A DNA stretch of 64,000 bases. It comes from Desulfoferula mesophila (GTDB taxonomy: Bacteria > Desulfobacterota > Desulfarculia > Desulfarculales > Desulfarculaceae). Of the stretch, positions 32,961 to 42,098 are shown piece after piece. The DNA lies in NCBI RefSeq assembly GCF_037076455.1, contig NZ_AP028679.1, positions 1,627,501 through 1,691,500 on the forward strand, written 5' to 3'. Below the pieces are notes generated by a model. The model was given only the letters and a program-made list of their open reading frames with translations, made no database searches and had not been told where the DNA came from. Every line of letters starts with the position of its first letter. Position 1 is the first letter of the stretch. A program made the translations under genes and the position numbers.

Positions 32961-32990
32961 AAGGGGTTAGCCTGTAAGGGCTAGCCCCTT
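32961..32990 (+). terminator. Intrinsic terminator, probably the original tRNA-Arg terminator
   Basis: AAGGGGTTAGCC / GGCTAGCCCCTT stem (one G-T pair) with a 6-base loop, followed by TTCTTGT. It lies nine bases after attR, where the terminator of the undisturbed tRNA would have been. Confidence 0.75.
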
Positions 32991-33002
32991 TTCTTGTCTA
33001 CT

Positions 33003-33060
33003 ATTACTTTTGTGCCACCGCTGTGCCACTAAAAATCGTGAAGCACTGTGAAAAATAATG
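33003..33060 (-). pseudogene. Possible C-terminal tail of a lost integrase
   Basis: Read on the minus strand this gives DHYFSQCFTIFSGTAVAQK then stop. Tandem TGTGCCAC repeats here mirror the repeat-encoded SHTNSHT tail of the element 1 integrase and occupy the same position relative to the att core. No catalytic motif is seen upstream. Weak evidence on its own; given weight only by its position. Confidence 0.3.
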
Positions 33061-33562
33061 ATCACAGTGCGGGTGCCGCAGGTCAGACAGATGAGATAAA
33101 CCTTCGCTGTCGTCCAGTGGCCAAGAAGCACAAAATGGCTTTTAAGGTTCTAAATGGCCTCGCTTGGATTAACCCCTATGTGAGACCCCACCTTGGCCCT
33201 TGCGACGATCCTAGAAGCTAAAACGGCCTCTGAGACCGTCGTGTGGGGCAAAAATGAAAGGGGGTGCTTTGGTGATAGTGGTTGGGGACTAACGATCTTT
33301 GGGCTTCCGCTCGCGCCCCATCCACTTGGCTCCGGCTACCTGTCAAGGTGACAATTTTTTGCTCAACCGGCAACGATGCTTTTTTGACTCCTTGCCGCCA
33401 TTTTTTGGCCGCCAGTTCAAACCACATATAAGCCAAGAAGTAGTACCAAGCCCTGCCGAACTCGTTTGGGTTGCAAGCCCACCCAAGCAGGCTTCAACAT
33501 GCAAATCCTACCTTCATCTATGGCGAGATGGACTCGGTTACAGGTATAGATGAGATGAGCGT
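33061..33562. other. Noncoding stretch, probable IS110 left end within it
   Basis: No gene supported. Short frames here lack ribosome sites and family motifs. Part of it should be the left end of the IS110-family element, but I could not define the boundary because these elements lack conventional terminal repeats. Confidence 0.4.
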
Positions 33563-33627
33563 GGTCTTCCCCCCGATGGCCGATAATGGTCACAGGGAAA
33601 CACGGACCAAAACCCGGAGGGAAGACC
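33563..33627 (+). promoter_or_regulatory. Hairpin that hides the ribosome site of the IS110 transposase
   Basis: GGTCTTCCCCCCG (33563-33575) pairs with CGGAGGGAAGACC (33615-33627), 12 of 13 positions, ending directly at the ATG. The Shine-Dalgarno GGAGG is inside the stem. This would limit translation, and it may coincide with structured noncoding RNA of the element. Confidence 0.6.
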
Positions 33628-34674
33628 ATGATTTATGTTGGCATGGACGTCCACAAGAAAACCACCACCTATTGCGCCATCAATAAAGACGGGAAGATTG
33701 CCAAGCGAGGCAAGGTGGCCAGCGGTGATGCAGGCTGGCTGGACATTATTAGCCAATGGCCTCTGAACGAAGTCCTGGTGGCTCTGGAAACCGGCGGCAT
33801 GACTTGGTGGGTGGTAGACGTGTTGCGAGCATCTGGAATAGAGCCTGTGGTGGTTGACGCCCGTCAGTTCAAGATGATCGCCGACAGCAAGAAGAAGAGC
33901 GACAGGCGTGACGCCCGTACCCTGGCTGAGGCGTTAAGGGGTGGCCTGGCTGAAAACTGCTCGGTGGCCATCCCCAGCCAACGGGCTAGGCAGGCCAGAT
34001 CATTGATGCGCACCCGGCACTTGGTGGTGAAGCAATCGACCTCGACCATGAATGCCGCCCGCAGTCTTCTACGCTCCGTGGGAGTGTCGGTCACCAAGCA
34101 TAGCTGGGCCAACGAAGATCATTGGGAAAAGCTGCTGGACAATCCATCGGTGCCCATCTGGATGAAGCCTCTGCTAGTGGTTTACCGCAATATCTGGGAG
34201 GCGCTTAAGAAGGAACGGCAGGACCTGGACGCCATGGTGGTCGGGGAACAGGCTCACTGGCCCGAAGCTGCATTACTGCGTCAAATACCCGGCTACGGTC
34301 CCATCGTGACCATGGCCGTGCTGAGCAGCTTGGATGATCCCCATCGTTTCAAACACTCCGGCCAGGTGGCCAGCTACGCCGGGCTGGTCCCATCATCACG
34401 CGATAGCGGAGACAGCCAAAAACGAGGCGGGATCACCCATCAGGGAAGATCCATGCTTCGATACCTTCTGGTGCAGGCGGCCTGGGCGGCCATGCGAAGC
34501 AAAAAGCTTACCCCTAATATGCAGAAATGGACTCGGAGATTGATCGTCAAACGCGGTGCTATGGTGGCGACCGTGGCTCTGGCGCGCAGGCTACTGATCC
34601 TGGGCCACCGGCTCTGGAAAAATGGTGAGGCATACAATCCAACATATCCGGAATTAAGTAAGCCAACGGCTTAA
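33628..34674 (+). CDS. IS110-family transposase (DEDD recombinase)
   Basis: 348 aa. N-terminal RuvC-like domain: YVGMDVHKKTTTYCAINKDG (Asp), VLVALETGG (Glu), KKSDRRDARTLAEALRGGLA (Asp pair). C-terminal transposase_20 domain: IPGYGPIVTMAVLSSLDDPH, FKHSGQVASYAGLVPSSRDS (catalytic Ser region), KRGGITHQGRSMLRYLLVQA. All catalytic residues present. IS110/IS1111 elements use a noncoding bridge RNA from the element's own flank; both flanks here are long enough to hold one. SD GGAGG, seven bases before ATG. Confidence 0.93.
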   Translation: MIYVGMDVHKKTTTYCAINKDGKIAKRGKVASGDAGWLDIISQWPLNEVLVALETGGMTWWVVDVLRASGIEPVVVDARQFKMIADSKKKSDRRDARTLAEALRGGLAENCSVAIPSQRARQARSLMRTRHLVVKQSTSTMNAARSLLRSVGVSVTKHSWANEDHWEKLLDNPSVPIWMKPLLVVYRNIWEALKKERQDLDAMVVGEQAHWPEAALLRQIPGYGPIVTMAVLSSLDDPHRFKHSGQVASYAGLVPSSRDSGDSQKRGGITHQGRSMLRYLLVQAAWAAMRSKKLTPNMQKWTRRLIVKRGAMVATVALARRLLILGHRLWKNGEAYNPTYPELSKPTA

Positions 34675-35072
34675 ACGTGAGAAAAAAATGCGGACAAGCT
34701 TTCCGAGATCGGCGCCGAACCTGTGTGTCGGCTTGTAGCTTCTAGCCTACGGAATTATTTAGATTAGGGGCGCTGATCCTCGGTCTCCACCCATGTGCCA
34801 GCTTAACGGCCAGAGCACGAAGACAAGCATGAAGGCATGACCGCTGTTTGAATGGGGACCTAACCGGCAAAGAGGAAGGAGAACTATAGCTGTATTTTTT
34901 CCTTTACAACAAGGCCACGCTCAGACAAGCCGATACCTTCAACTGACCAGGCAGCTTAAAAATGATGGGAATGGGGCGGGAGATTTTAATGTTAGTCATA
35001 TCTTGTACCGTGGTTCTCCTTGGATCATTCTCCAACCCGGCCCAAATATTGGCAGCATCCACTAGCTAATAA
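34675..35072. other. Noncoding stretch after the IS110 transposase; possible right end and bridge-RNA locus
   Basis: No gene seen in 398 bases. It contains several short complementary segments (for example GCCGAACCTGTGTGTCGGC near 34711) and should include the right end of the IS110 element. In the IS1111 branch the guide RNA lies on this side. The rest is spacer before the ligase stop. Confidence 0.35.
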
Positions 35073-36659
35073 TCAATGAATATTGCGTTGAGAGTCATCC
35101 CAGTACTGTTTCCTCACCTTGCGTCGCAACAGCTTACCCACCGCGCTCAAGGGGAGCTCTTCCACGAAATCAATGCGTTTGGGAACTTTATAGCGAGTGA
35201 GGTTTTCCTTGCAGAAGGCGATCAGCTCATCCGACGTGGCCGAGGCCCCCTCCTTCAGCAGGACCACGCCGCACACCATTTCTCCCCAATATTCATCCGG
35301 CACCCCCACCACGGCTGAGTTTTGCACCGCCGGATGGGCGTTAAGGGCGTTCTCCACCTCCTGGGCATATACATTGAAGCCGCCAGTGATGATCATGTCC
35401 TTTTTGCGGTCCACCAGATATATCCGGCCCGCCTCGTCTCGATAACCAATGTCGCCGGACTTCCAAAAACCATTTTCCGTAAAATTGGCCTGGGTCTGCT
35501 CCGGGTCGTTGTAATAGCCGGCTATGGTGTTGCCGCCTCGGATCCATATCTCCCCTTCCTGGTGGGGAGGCGTTTCATTGCCCTCGTCGTCGCAGATCAT
35601 GACCTCTACTCCCGGTACCGGAGAGCCGACCGACTTAAGGATTTGGCGTTGCTCCTCGTTGTCCAGACCGTGTTCGCCGCGCCCAAGGATCGTTGCCGGC
35701 GGCCAGCATTCGGTGGAGGCGTAACCCTGCACGAACACTGGTCCGAATTGGGCCAGGAGCTCTTCTAGCTTGGCTGGCGAGATGGGCGAGGCTCCGTAGC
35801 GTATGGTGCGCAGGCTGCTGAGGTCGTATTTTTCCGGCAGCCCCATGTCCAGCATGCGGTAGAGGACGGTGGGTACCACGTAAATCAAATCCGTCCGGTC
35901 TTGCGCGACAGTCTGGCACATCAGGTCGATATCTACCCGGTTCAGAGTAATGACCTTGCCGCCCTTGAAATAGGCGGGCAGCATCACCGCGCCAGAGGCA
36001 TGGGTGATGGGTGTGCAAAGCAGGGCCTTGGGCTGCTCAAAGGGATAGAGCTCTATGAAATGGATGGGATTGAGCCCGGCGCTGAACACGTTGGAGATGC
36101 TGTACATGGTGCATTTGGGCTGGCCGGTGGTGCCGCCGGTGAAGCGCATGATGGCCATGTGCTTGCGCACGTCCTCATAGATGAACTCATCGCCGGGGTC
36201 CTGGCTCGAGGCCTGGGGAACTAGGTCCCAAAAATCGTATACCCCTTCCATGCTTTGCCAGGGCTTGTCCATGGCCACCATCACCACGCCCCGGCTGCGC
36301 AGCTGGTCGTAATACTGCTCGAGGAGCCTCTCCTCGATGAACACCACCCGCGCGCCCACCCAATCGATCTGGTGCAGGTGCTCCTGCAGGGAGTCGCGCA
36401 TGCCCAGCCACAGGGCGGTTGCCTTGCCCTTGGTCATCCAAAAATGCAGCAGGGCCATGTTGTCGTTTTCCAGCAGGGTGGCGTAACGGTCTCCTTCCTT
36501 GAGACCGAACTTTCCCTCTAGAATGTGACAGACCCGGTTGGTCAGCTCGTGTAATTGGCCAAAGGTCAGCCGGCGGTCTCTCTCCACGTTGTACAGGGCA
36601 AGCGAATCCTTATAGCGCCGAACGGTTTGTTTCATCAGCCTGGCTACGTTAATCAACAT
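35073..36659 (-). CDS. AMP-forming acyl-CoA ligase
   Basis: 528 aa ANL-superfamily adenylating enzyme that would convert a carboxylic acid to its CoA thioester using ATP. Visible core motifs: MRFTGGTTGQPKCT (P-loop), TPITHASG, VQGYASTECWPP (A5), GEIWIRGGNTIAGYYNDPEQ, KSGDIGYRDEAGRIYLVDRK (A7/A8), IITGGFNVYAQEVE, and LPLSAVGKLLRRKVR with the C-terminal catalytic Lys. Start at ATG 36657-36659 with AAGGG eight bases upstream, instead of the GTG three codons earlier. Last gene of the catabolic cluster, so it probably activates the imported substrate or an intermediate acid. The chain class cannot be told. Confidence 0.93.
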   Translation of the reverse strand: MLINVARLMKQTVRRYKDSLALYNVERDRRLTFGQLHELTNRVCHILEGKFGLKEGDRYATLLENDNMALLHFWMTKGKATALWLGMRDSLQEHLHQIDWVGARVVFIEERLLEQYYDQLRSRGVVMVAMDKPWQSMEGVYDFWDLVPQASSQDPGDEFIYEDVRKHMAIMRFTGGTTGQPKCTMYSISNVFSAGLNPIHFIELYPFEQPKALLCTPITHASGAVMLPAYFKGGKVITLNRVDIDLMCQTVAQDRTDLIYVVPTVLYRMLDMGLPEKYDLSSLRTIRYGASPISPAKLEELLAQFGPVFVQGYASTECWPPATILGRGEHGLDNEEQRQILKSVGSPVPGVEVMICDDEGNETPPHQEGEIWIRGGNTIAGYYNDPEQTQANFTENGFWKSGDIGYRDEAGRIYLVDRKKDMIITGGFNVYAQEVENALNAHPAVQNSAVVGVPDEYWGEMVCGVVLLKEGASATSDELIAFCKENLTRYKVPKRIDFVEELPLSAVGKLLRRKVRKQYWDDSQRNIH

Positions 36660-36743
36660 ACTTTGCACCCTTATTCAACATTGGGACCAACTCCTGCCTT
36701 CGACCAATCGGCTCGACGGCCACCCATATGATCTGACTCCTGA

Positions 36744-37643
36744 TCAGACCGCCGAGGCCGCCACCATCTCCTCGATTATCCTGGCCACGGGTTTGACCTC
36801 GTGCACCAGTCCGACATCTTGCCCTGCGGCTAAGGTGTAAACTTCTAAATTGCCTTGAATCCAGGCCCGCCCGATATCCTGCCTGCGGATGGCCTCTCCA
36901 CGGTTGGGATCGCGGCGCACTTCCATGGCCAGGGGAGTGGGCAGCACCCGCACTAAAATTTTTTCAGTGCGTCGAACCAGGAAGGTGTCTGTCTCGGAGG
37001 AGTCGCAGATCATGGCTTTGTAGCTCTGGTGGGCGATGCATTCGGTGGAGGCGATGAAGCGTGTTCCCACCTGGACCCCCTGGGCGCCCAAGGCTAGGGC
37101 GGCACGAAAGCCTCGTGAGTCGGCAACGCCGCCCGCGGCCACCACCGGCACCTCCACCGCGTCGCACACCGCCGGGACCAGCACCAAGGTGCCCACTGCT
37201 TCCACCCCCTGGATGCCTCCGGACTCGGCGCCCTCGGCTATAACCGCGTCCACGCCCACGGCCTGGGCCTTGACCGCCTTGTCCACGCTGGGGCAGACGT
37301 GCAGCACCTTGACCCCTTGGGGCTTGAGCAGCTCGATCAGGGGGCCGGGGTTGCCCGCGCTGGTGGTCACGGCCTTGAGGCCCATGTCCATCATGACCTC
37401 GGCCATCTCGGTGCAATGGGGATTGAGGACCGTGAGGTTGGCCCCGAACGGCTTGTCGGTCAGGGCCCGCACTGCCTTAATTTGGCGGCGCAGTTCCTCT
37501 GCGTCTTCCTGGAAGGCGGAGCCCAGCACCCCGAAGCCGCCGGCCTCCGATACCGCCGCCACCATCTCGGGGTTGCAGATGACCCCCATGGCCCCTTGGA
37601 TGACGGGATAACGGCATCCTAGCAATTCAGCAATTCTCGACAT
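36744..37643 (-). CDS. FMN-dependent nitronate monooxygenase/enoyl reductase-like protein (2-nitropropane dioxygenase family)
   Basis: 299 aa NPD/FabK-like TIM barrel. Visible: RYPVIQGAMGVICNPEMVAA, GGFGVLGSAF, FGANLTVLNPH, KAVTTSAGNPG, VIAEGAESGGIQG (the AExxGG flavin site), VPVVAAGGVADSRGFRAALA, GVQVGTRFIASTEC. In anaerobes this family often acts as flavin reductases or dehydrogenases of acyl-CoA intermediates rather than oxygenases; which reaction applies here is open. Start ATG 37641-37643 (SD GGGAG); the ATG one codon earlier overlaps the upstream stop. Paralogous to the gene at 48768. Confidence 0.85.
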   Translation of the reverse strand: MSRIAELLGCRYPVIQGAMGVICNPEMVAAVSEAGGFGVLGSAFQEDAEELRRQIKAVRALTDKPFGANLTVLNPHCTEMAEVMMDMGLKAVTTSAGNPGPLIELLKPQGVKVLHVCPSVDKAVKAQAVGVDAVIAEGAESGGIQGVEAVGTLVLVPAVCDAVEVPVVAAGGVADSRGFRAALALGAQGVQVGTRFIASTECIAHQSYKAMICDSSETDTFLVRRTEKILVRVLPTPLAMEVRRDPNRGEAIRRQDIGRAWIQGNLEVYTLAAGQDVGLVHEVKPVARIIEEMVAASAV

Positions 37644-37645
37644 CA

Positions 37646-38860
37646 TTAGCTCCCGGTTTTTGGGTCTGGCCAATCGGGCAGGCTGATCTGGAAAGGGACT
37701 CTGCGCCGGGGGCGCCAAGAGAATTCGCACCCGAAATCCGGCGTCGGCCACCCGTAGCGCTTCCTCTGGTGCAGATGGTGGATCGCCCCGTGCTTTTTGG
37801 CTTCAAAACCGATGTTGCCGTAAAGGGCCGCCTCCTCCAGCGGCTCCAGGCTGATGGCCCCGGCCTTTTGGGCGCCCGCCACCAGCTCCCGCCCCTTGTC
37901 ATTGCGCACGATGAAGCCGTTCCAATGCGGAACCTTTTGCAAGGGGCCCTTGGCGCCTCCCACGAAGATGTCCCCCAGAGAGACATCGGCCAGCTCGGCG
38001 GTCCAGTCGGGGCACATGCGGCAGCGGTCCCGGATGAGCCAGAGATAGTTGCTGATGCGGTCGGCGTTGGCGATGGTGTGCACCGAGCCGTCAGCGCATT
38101 TGATGGTGATGTCGTGGGAGCTAGGGCCTCCCCGGTAAGTGAACCCCCGAATCTCATGCAAGGGCACGTCGCTGAACTCGGCGATCACGTGCTCGGTGAT
38201 GCGATAGGAGGTGTTGGCCCCGCAGAACAACCCCAGGATGAAAACCACCCGCTCGCGCAAGTCCCGCCCCTGGGGCGAGGCGGCGAGCTTGCGCAGCCCG
38301 TGCACCTGGCAGGGAAGGGCGACCACCGCGACCCTTTCCCAGGTTGCGGCCTGGCCCAAGGCGGCCAGGGACGGGCAGAGCTGATACCTGGAGCCCACCG
38401 CCGCCCTAACCTCTTCTGGGCTGCGGGCCAAAATGGGGATGGTTCGCCAGGGCCGTTCCGGGTCGCTTCCGGCCAGCACAGCCGCATCGATCAGGCCCTG
38501 CTCCATGGCATAAATAAGCAAGGCGCTGGTGACCCCGCCACTGGCCGAGGCCCGGCGCAGAGACTCGTCGCGGGCATGACCGCAGAGCAGCTCCTGGTGC
38601 ACCCCCAGGTATTCTTCCTCGGGTGTGCGGCTTCGGCCCAGAAATTTTTCTTCCAGGACCGGCAAGGGAGCCCCGCCTCCGGGGCAGGCTGATGCGCACA
38701 GGCCGCAGCCAAGGCATTCACCGTCGAGGCGGGGCTCTTCGAGCTCATCGTCCCATTGCAGGCATTCATGGGGGCAGGCGCCTACGCACAACCCGCAGGC
38801 TGTGCAGAGCCCCCTGGCGATGACCTGGGCGTGCAGGTCTTTGAAGTCATCCATGGGCAT
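37646..38860 (-). CDS. FrhB/FdhB-family iron-sulfur flavoprotein (coenzyme F420 hydrogenase beta-subunit-like)
   Basis: 404 aa. Two N-terminal [4Fe-4S] motifs: CTACGLCVGACP and CLGCGLCASACP. The FrhB_N and FrhB_C parts follow: RASASGGVTSALLIYAMEQG, VGSRYQLCP, ALPCQVHGLRKL, LGLFCGANTSY, RDRCRMCPDWTAELADVSLG, DIFVGGAKG. Such proteins carry FAD and pass electrons between F420 or ferredoxin and a partner. Placed between the TRAP receptor and the NPD-like enzyme, it probably supplies electrons to, or takes them from, one of the flavoenzymes of the cluster. Partner unknown. Confidence 0.9.
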   Translation of the reverse strand: MPMDDFKDLHAQVIARGLCTACGLCVGACPHECLQWDDELEEPRLDGECLGCGLCASACPGGGAPLPVLEEKFLGRSRTPEEEYLGVHQELLCGHARDESLRRASASGGVTSALLIYAMEQGLIDAAVLAGSDPERPWRTIPILARSPEEVRAAVGSRYQLCPSLAALGQAATWERVAVVALPCQVHGLRKLAASPQGRDLRERVVFILGLFCGANTSYRITEHVIAEFSDVPLHEIRGFTYRGGPSSHDITIKCADGSVHTIANADRISNYLWLIRDRCRMCPDWTAELADVSLGDIFVGGAKGPLQKVPHWNGFIVRNDKGRELVAGAQKAGAISLEPLEEAALYGNIGFEAKKHGAIHHLHQRKRYGWPTPDFGCEFSWRPRRRVPFQISLPDWPDPKTGS

Positions 38861-38894
38861 TTGGCTTTTCCCGCTGGTTAAAGGCTGGGTGATT

Positions 38895-38930
38895 CGCCGG
38901 CCGTGGGGGATTCAGGTCCCACGGCCGGCG
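38895..38930. terminator. Perfect 13-bp hairpin between receptor and FrhB-like genes
   Basis: CGCCGGCCGTGGG and CCCACGGCCGGCG around a 10-base loop. No T-run follows on the minus strand, so it may damp read-through or protect the 3' end of the receptor mRNA rather than fully terminate. Confidence 0.55.
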
Positions 38931-38951
38931 ATGTCCACCGGCCAGGCTTCC

Positions 38952-40004
38952 TTACTTGCCCACCTTCCAATCAGGCTGCCAGAGCTTGACCTCCTTGAGG
39001 TACTTGGCCACGCCGGGATGCACCGGCACCCCCAGCACCGCGCCGATGCCCTTCAACTGCATTTCGCGCGCGAACTTGGGATCGGTGATTCCCTTGAAGA
39101 ATTTGTGGCCTTTCTTGAAGTCGGCCTGCGCCTGGGGCGAGAAGAGGGTCTTCAGGTAAGTGTAGGCGTCATCAGCCTTCACGTCGGAGGCAAAATGCCA
39201 TCCCCACCATTCCACGCCCATCCAGGTGGTCTTACCCTTGATTCCGGTGTTTTGCTTAAAGGGCGTGGCAAGCTGCTCAAAGCCGATGCCGTACTTGCCC
39301 AACTCCGTCTTCAGCTTGGCCACCTCAGCCGCGCTGGGCTCGATGATCTTGATCTTCACCTGGGTATCTATGTTTTGGGTCCAACTGGGCATGGCCTTAG
39401 CGCGGGCCACCAGGTAGACCCCCACCACGTCCACCAGGCCTGACTTGAGGGCGTTGGCCGCGTCCATGTATCCCATCTGGACGTTCTTGCCCATCTTAAT
39501 GTCTAGGGCCTTGAGCATGTATTTGAAGCCTTCAGAGATGCCACTACCCATCTTTCCCGGGAACACCTTCTTGCCGTTGATGTCGCTCAGGCTCTTGATG
39601 TCGTCACGGTCTGCCCGGGTGATCCAAAAGAGGTTGGCGTCGAAGTAGTAGAAGCCCTGGTAGATCTTGCTCTTGAGGGGGATCTTGGCGTAGGGGCCCT
39701 CGGAGTTGTAGGCCTGCCACAGGTCCAGGCCGCTGCCATAGGGTATGGCGCACTTACCGTCGGCCGCGTCCCGGAACCCCGCCACTGGCGAGGAATAGGG
39801 GATGCCCGAGATTTTGAGGTCGGAATACTTGCTCAAAGTCTTGGCGATGGTGGTGCCCACCGCGTAACCCGCCGTGCCCTCGCGGTTGATGTTCATCACC
39901 AGGGTGTCGCCCGCCAAGGACGGCGAGGCGGCGGCCCAGGTCCCGGTGATCATGGCCAGGCCGGCCACAGCCGTGATCATTCGCACCTTGAATCCTTTGG
40001 ACAT
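38952..40004 (-). CDS. TAXI-family TRAP transporter solute-binding receptor
   Basis: 350 aa periplasmic protein. Signal peptide of about 31 residues ending at SPSLA. TAXI features: LVMNINREGTAGYAVGTTIA, YGSGLDLWQAYNSEGPYAKI, TRADRDDIKSLSDINGKKVF, DAANALKSGLVDVVGVYLVA, then C-terminal HPGVAKYLKE. Unusual aromatic richness (GVEWWGWHF) in the likely ligand-closing part hints at a hydrophobic or ring-bearing ligand, but this is speculation. SD GGGAGG. 94 bases downstream of its permease gene. Confidence 0.93.
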   Translation of the reverse strand: MSKGFKVRMITAVAGLAMITGTWAAASPSLAGDTLVMNINREGTAGYAVGTTIAKTLSKYSDLKISGIPYSSPVAGFRDAADGKCAIPYGSGLDLWQAYNSEGPYAKIPLKSKIYQGFYYFDANLFWITRADRDDIKSLSDINGKKVFPGKMGSGISEGFKYMLKALDIKMGKNVQMGYMDAANALKSGLVDVVGVYLVARAKAMPSWTQNIDTQVKIKIIEPSAAEVAKLKTELGKYGIGFEQLATPFKQNTGIKGKTTWMGVEWWGWHFASDVKADDAYTYLKTLFSPQAQADFKKGHKFFKGITDPKFAREMQLKGIGAVLGVPVHPGVAKYLKEVKLWQPDWKVGK

Positions 40005-40097
40005 ATACTTCCCTCCCTGTTTAAGGATTCGCCTGTCACCCTCGAGCCTCCCGAGGGATATTTCCGCTTCCCTCCCCCCTCGTGAATTAATTTCATT

Positions 40098-42029
40098 TCA
40101 GGCCGGATTGGTCCTCAGCTTGCTTTTCCAGAAAACCGCCAGGAGGCCGATAATCATGGCGCTTAACACCACAGACACCCAGGCCAGGCTCATATAAGGA
40201 CTAAAGAGGGCGAAGAAGCCGAAGGCCAGCAGCAGGGCCCGCAGGCCGCCGGCCAATGCGCCAGGATATCTGAACTGCAGGCCGGTGGTGATGGCGATGA
40301 TGCCCATCCCCACCCGCACGAAAGCCACCAGGCCGTCGCCGTCAAGCTTGAGTAGGTTGGGCTGAAAGATGAAGGCGAAGGGCAGCAGGTATTTGGCTAC
40401 CCCTAGCTTCATGGACTCCCAGGCTGTTTCCATGTATCCCGAGTTGCTCAAGCTGCAGGCTATGGGAATTATGCCTGCCACCGGCGGAGTGATGGCCGAA
40501 AGCATGGCGAAGTAGAAGATCGCGAAATGGGTGGCCAGGTCCGGGATGCCAAAGGATTGCAGGGCCGGCGCGGCCACGATGACCGTGAGAATATAAGCGG
40601 CCACGGTGGTCACCGCCATACCGAAAAGAATGCACACCAGCATCACCAGCATGATGACCGGAACCATATGGTTGCCGCCCAGTTCCACCAGACCGTAGGA
40701 CAGGCGGGTGGATAGGCCCGACCCCACCAGGATCTTGACCACAATGCCCAGGCAGGCCAGCAATAAGATGATAGGCGCGGTGCCCGAGGCGGCCTTCACC
40801 GCTCCATCGATCAAGGTCTCAAGCAGTTCCTTGGGAGATTTACGATGGGATGCCAGGGCCAGGCACAGGAGTATTTGGGCAGCCACATAGGCCACCACCC
40901 CGTAGAAGCCACAGGTCATGGCGTCCAGTTTGGGCACTACCAGCAGGTAGAAAATGGTACCCATGCCCAGGGCCAGGCTTAACCCATCGGCCAGGGAGCC
41001 ATGCTTTTCTAGGTCTTCGTCCTTGGCATCGTCCTTGTGCACGTTATTGCTGGGCTTCATGTAGATGAGGCTGATGATGTAGACTGCCACCACGATGGAG
41101 AAGTAGAAGAGCACTGCCGGAAACACGCCGGCCATGACTACGTCCAGGTATTGAATGCCCAGGTACTCGGCGATGACGAAGGCGGTGGTGCCCATGATGG
41201 GCGGCATGATCTGGCCTCCGGCCGAGGCCGCGGCCTCTATGCCTCCAGCCACCTTGGGCGGTATGCCGTGCTTTTTCATCAGGGGAATGGTGAAGGCGCC
41301 GGTCCCCGCCAGGTTGGCCGCCGCGCTGCCGGTGAAAGAGCCGAAGACCATGCTAGCCAACACCCCGATCTGGGGGATCATGCGCTCGTTGCGGCGGGAG
41401 AGGCGGCGCACCAGTTCGATAGTGTAATCCATTCCTCCGAACACCCGCACGAAGCCGGCGAAGACGATGAAAATGGCCACGTACTTGAGCCCCACCTGTG
41501 GGAGCATGCCGAAGATGCCGCTGAAGCTAAGCGAAGTCTCCTGAAGCAGGCGCTCCACCCGCATGCCGGGGTGGTAAAGGAAACCGGGTAGATACTGGCC
41601 CAACAGACCGTAGAGGAGAAAGGCCGTGACCACCAAAGGGATGGCAAGGCCGTAGCAGATGTAGGTGAAGATGATGGTCATCACGATGAGGCTACCGGCC
41701 AGAACGAAGTCCAGGGTGTTGTTGGCTCCGTCCCGTTCGTAGAGCAGCGTGGGGTATTCGATATAAAAGTAAAGCCCGATGAACAGCCAGAGCATCACCA
41801 ACAGGACCACAAGGCCGCCGGAGACTGTGGCCCCCAACCTGGCTGTGTAGTTCTTTATCTGCACCAGCGAAACCAGGATGGCCGACATGGTGATGAGCCC
41901 AACCACCACCTGCTGGGGAGAGGCGAAGTAGGAGATGATGAAATACCCGATGTAGATGACGTAGAAAACGGACAAGACCTTTATCAGCACATCCTTAAAA
42001 CTGCCAGTCCCTGACTTTTCTTGCGCCAT
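40098..42029 (-). CDS. TRAP transporter fused permease (DctQM)
   Basis: 643 aa, with about 16 hydrophobic segments. The small DctQ-like part (residues 1 to about 150) is fused to the DctM part. DctM signatures: VFGSFTGSAAANLAGTGAFT, IPLMKKHGIPPKVAGGIEAA, ASAGGQIMPPIMGTTAFVIA, GMAVTTVAAYILTVIVAAPA, FYFAMLSAITPPVAGIIPIA. Works with the TAXI receptor using a Na+ or H+ gradient, importing the substrate of the cluster. SD GGAGG. Located between thiolase and receptor genes. Confidence 0.95.
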   Translation of the reverse strand: MAQEKSGTGSFKDVLIKVLSVFYVIYIGYFIISYFASPQQVVVGLITMSAILVSLVQIKNYTARLGATVSGGLVVLLVMLWLFIGLYFYIEYPTLLYERDGANNTLDFVLAGSLIVMTIIFTYICYGLAIPLVVTAFLLYGLLGQYLPGFLYHPGMRVERLLQETSLSFSGIFGMLPQVGLKYVAIFIVFAGFVRVFGGMDYTIELVRRLSRRNERMIPQIGVLASMVFGSFTGSAAANLAGTGAFTIPLMKKHGIPPKVAGGIEAAASAGGQIMPPIMGTTAFVIAEYLGIQYLDVVMAGVFPAVLFYFSIVVAVYIISLIYMKPSNNVHKDDAKDEDLEKHGSLADGLSLALGMGTIFYLLVVPKLDAMTCGFYGVVAYVAAQILLCLALASHRKSPKELLETLIDGAVKAASGTAPIILLLACLGIVVKILVGSGLSTRLSYGLVELGGNHMVPVIMLVMLVCILFGMAVTTVAAYILTVIVAAPALQSFGIPDLATHFAIFYFAMLSAITPPVAGIIPIACSLSNSGYMETAWESMKLGVAKYLLPFAFIFQPNLLKLDGDGLVAFVRVGMGIIAITTGLQFRYPGALAGGLRALLLAFGFFALFSPYMSLAWVSVVLSAMIIGLLAVFWKSKLRTNPA

Positions 42030-42098
42030 CTAACTAACCTCCGAAGGGCCCAATTCCCTTTAGATTTTATCCCTACGTCGCCAGCACCTAATTCCCAT

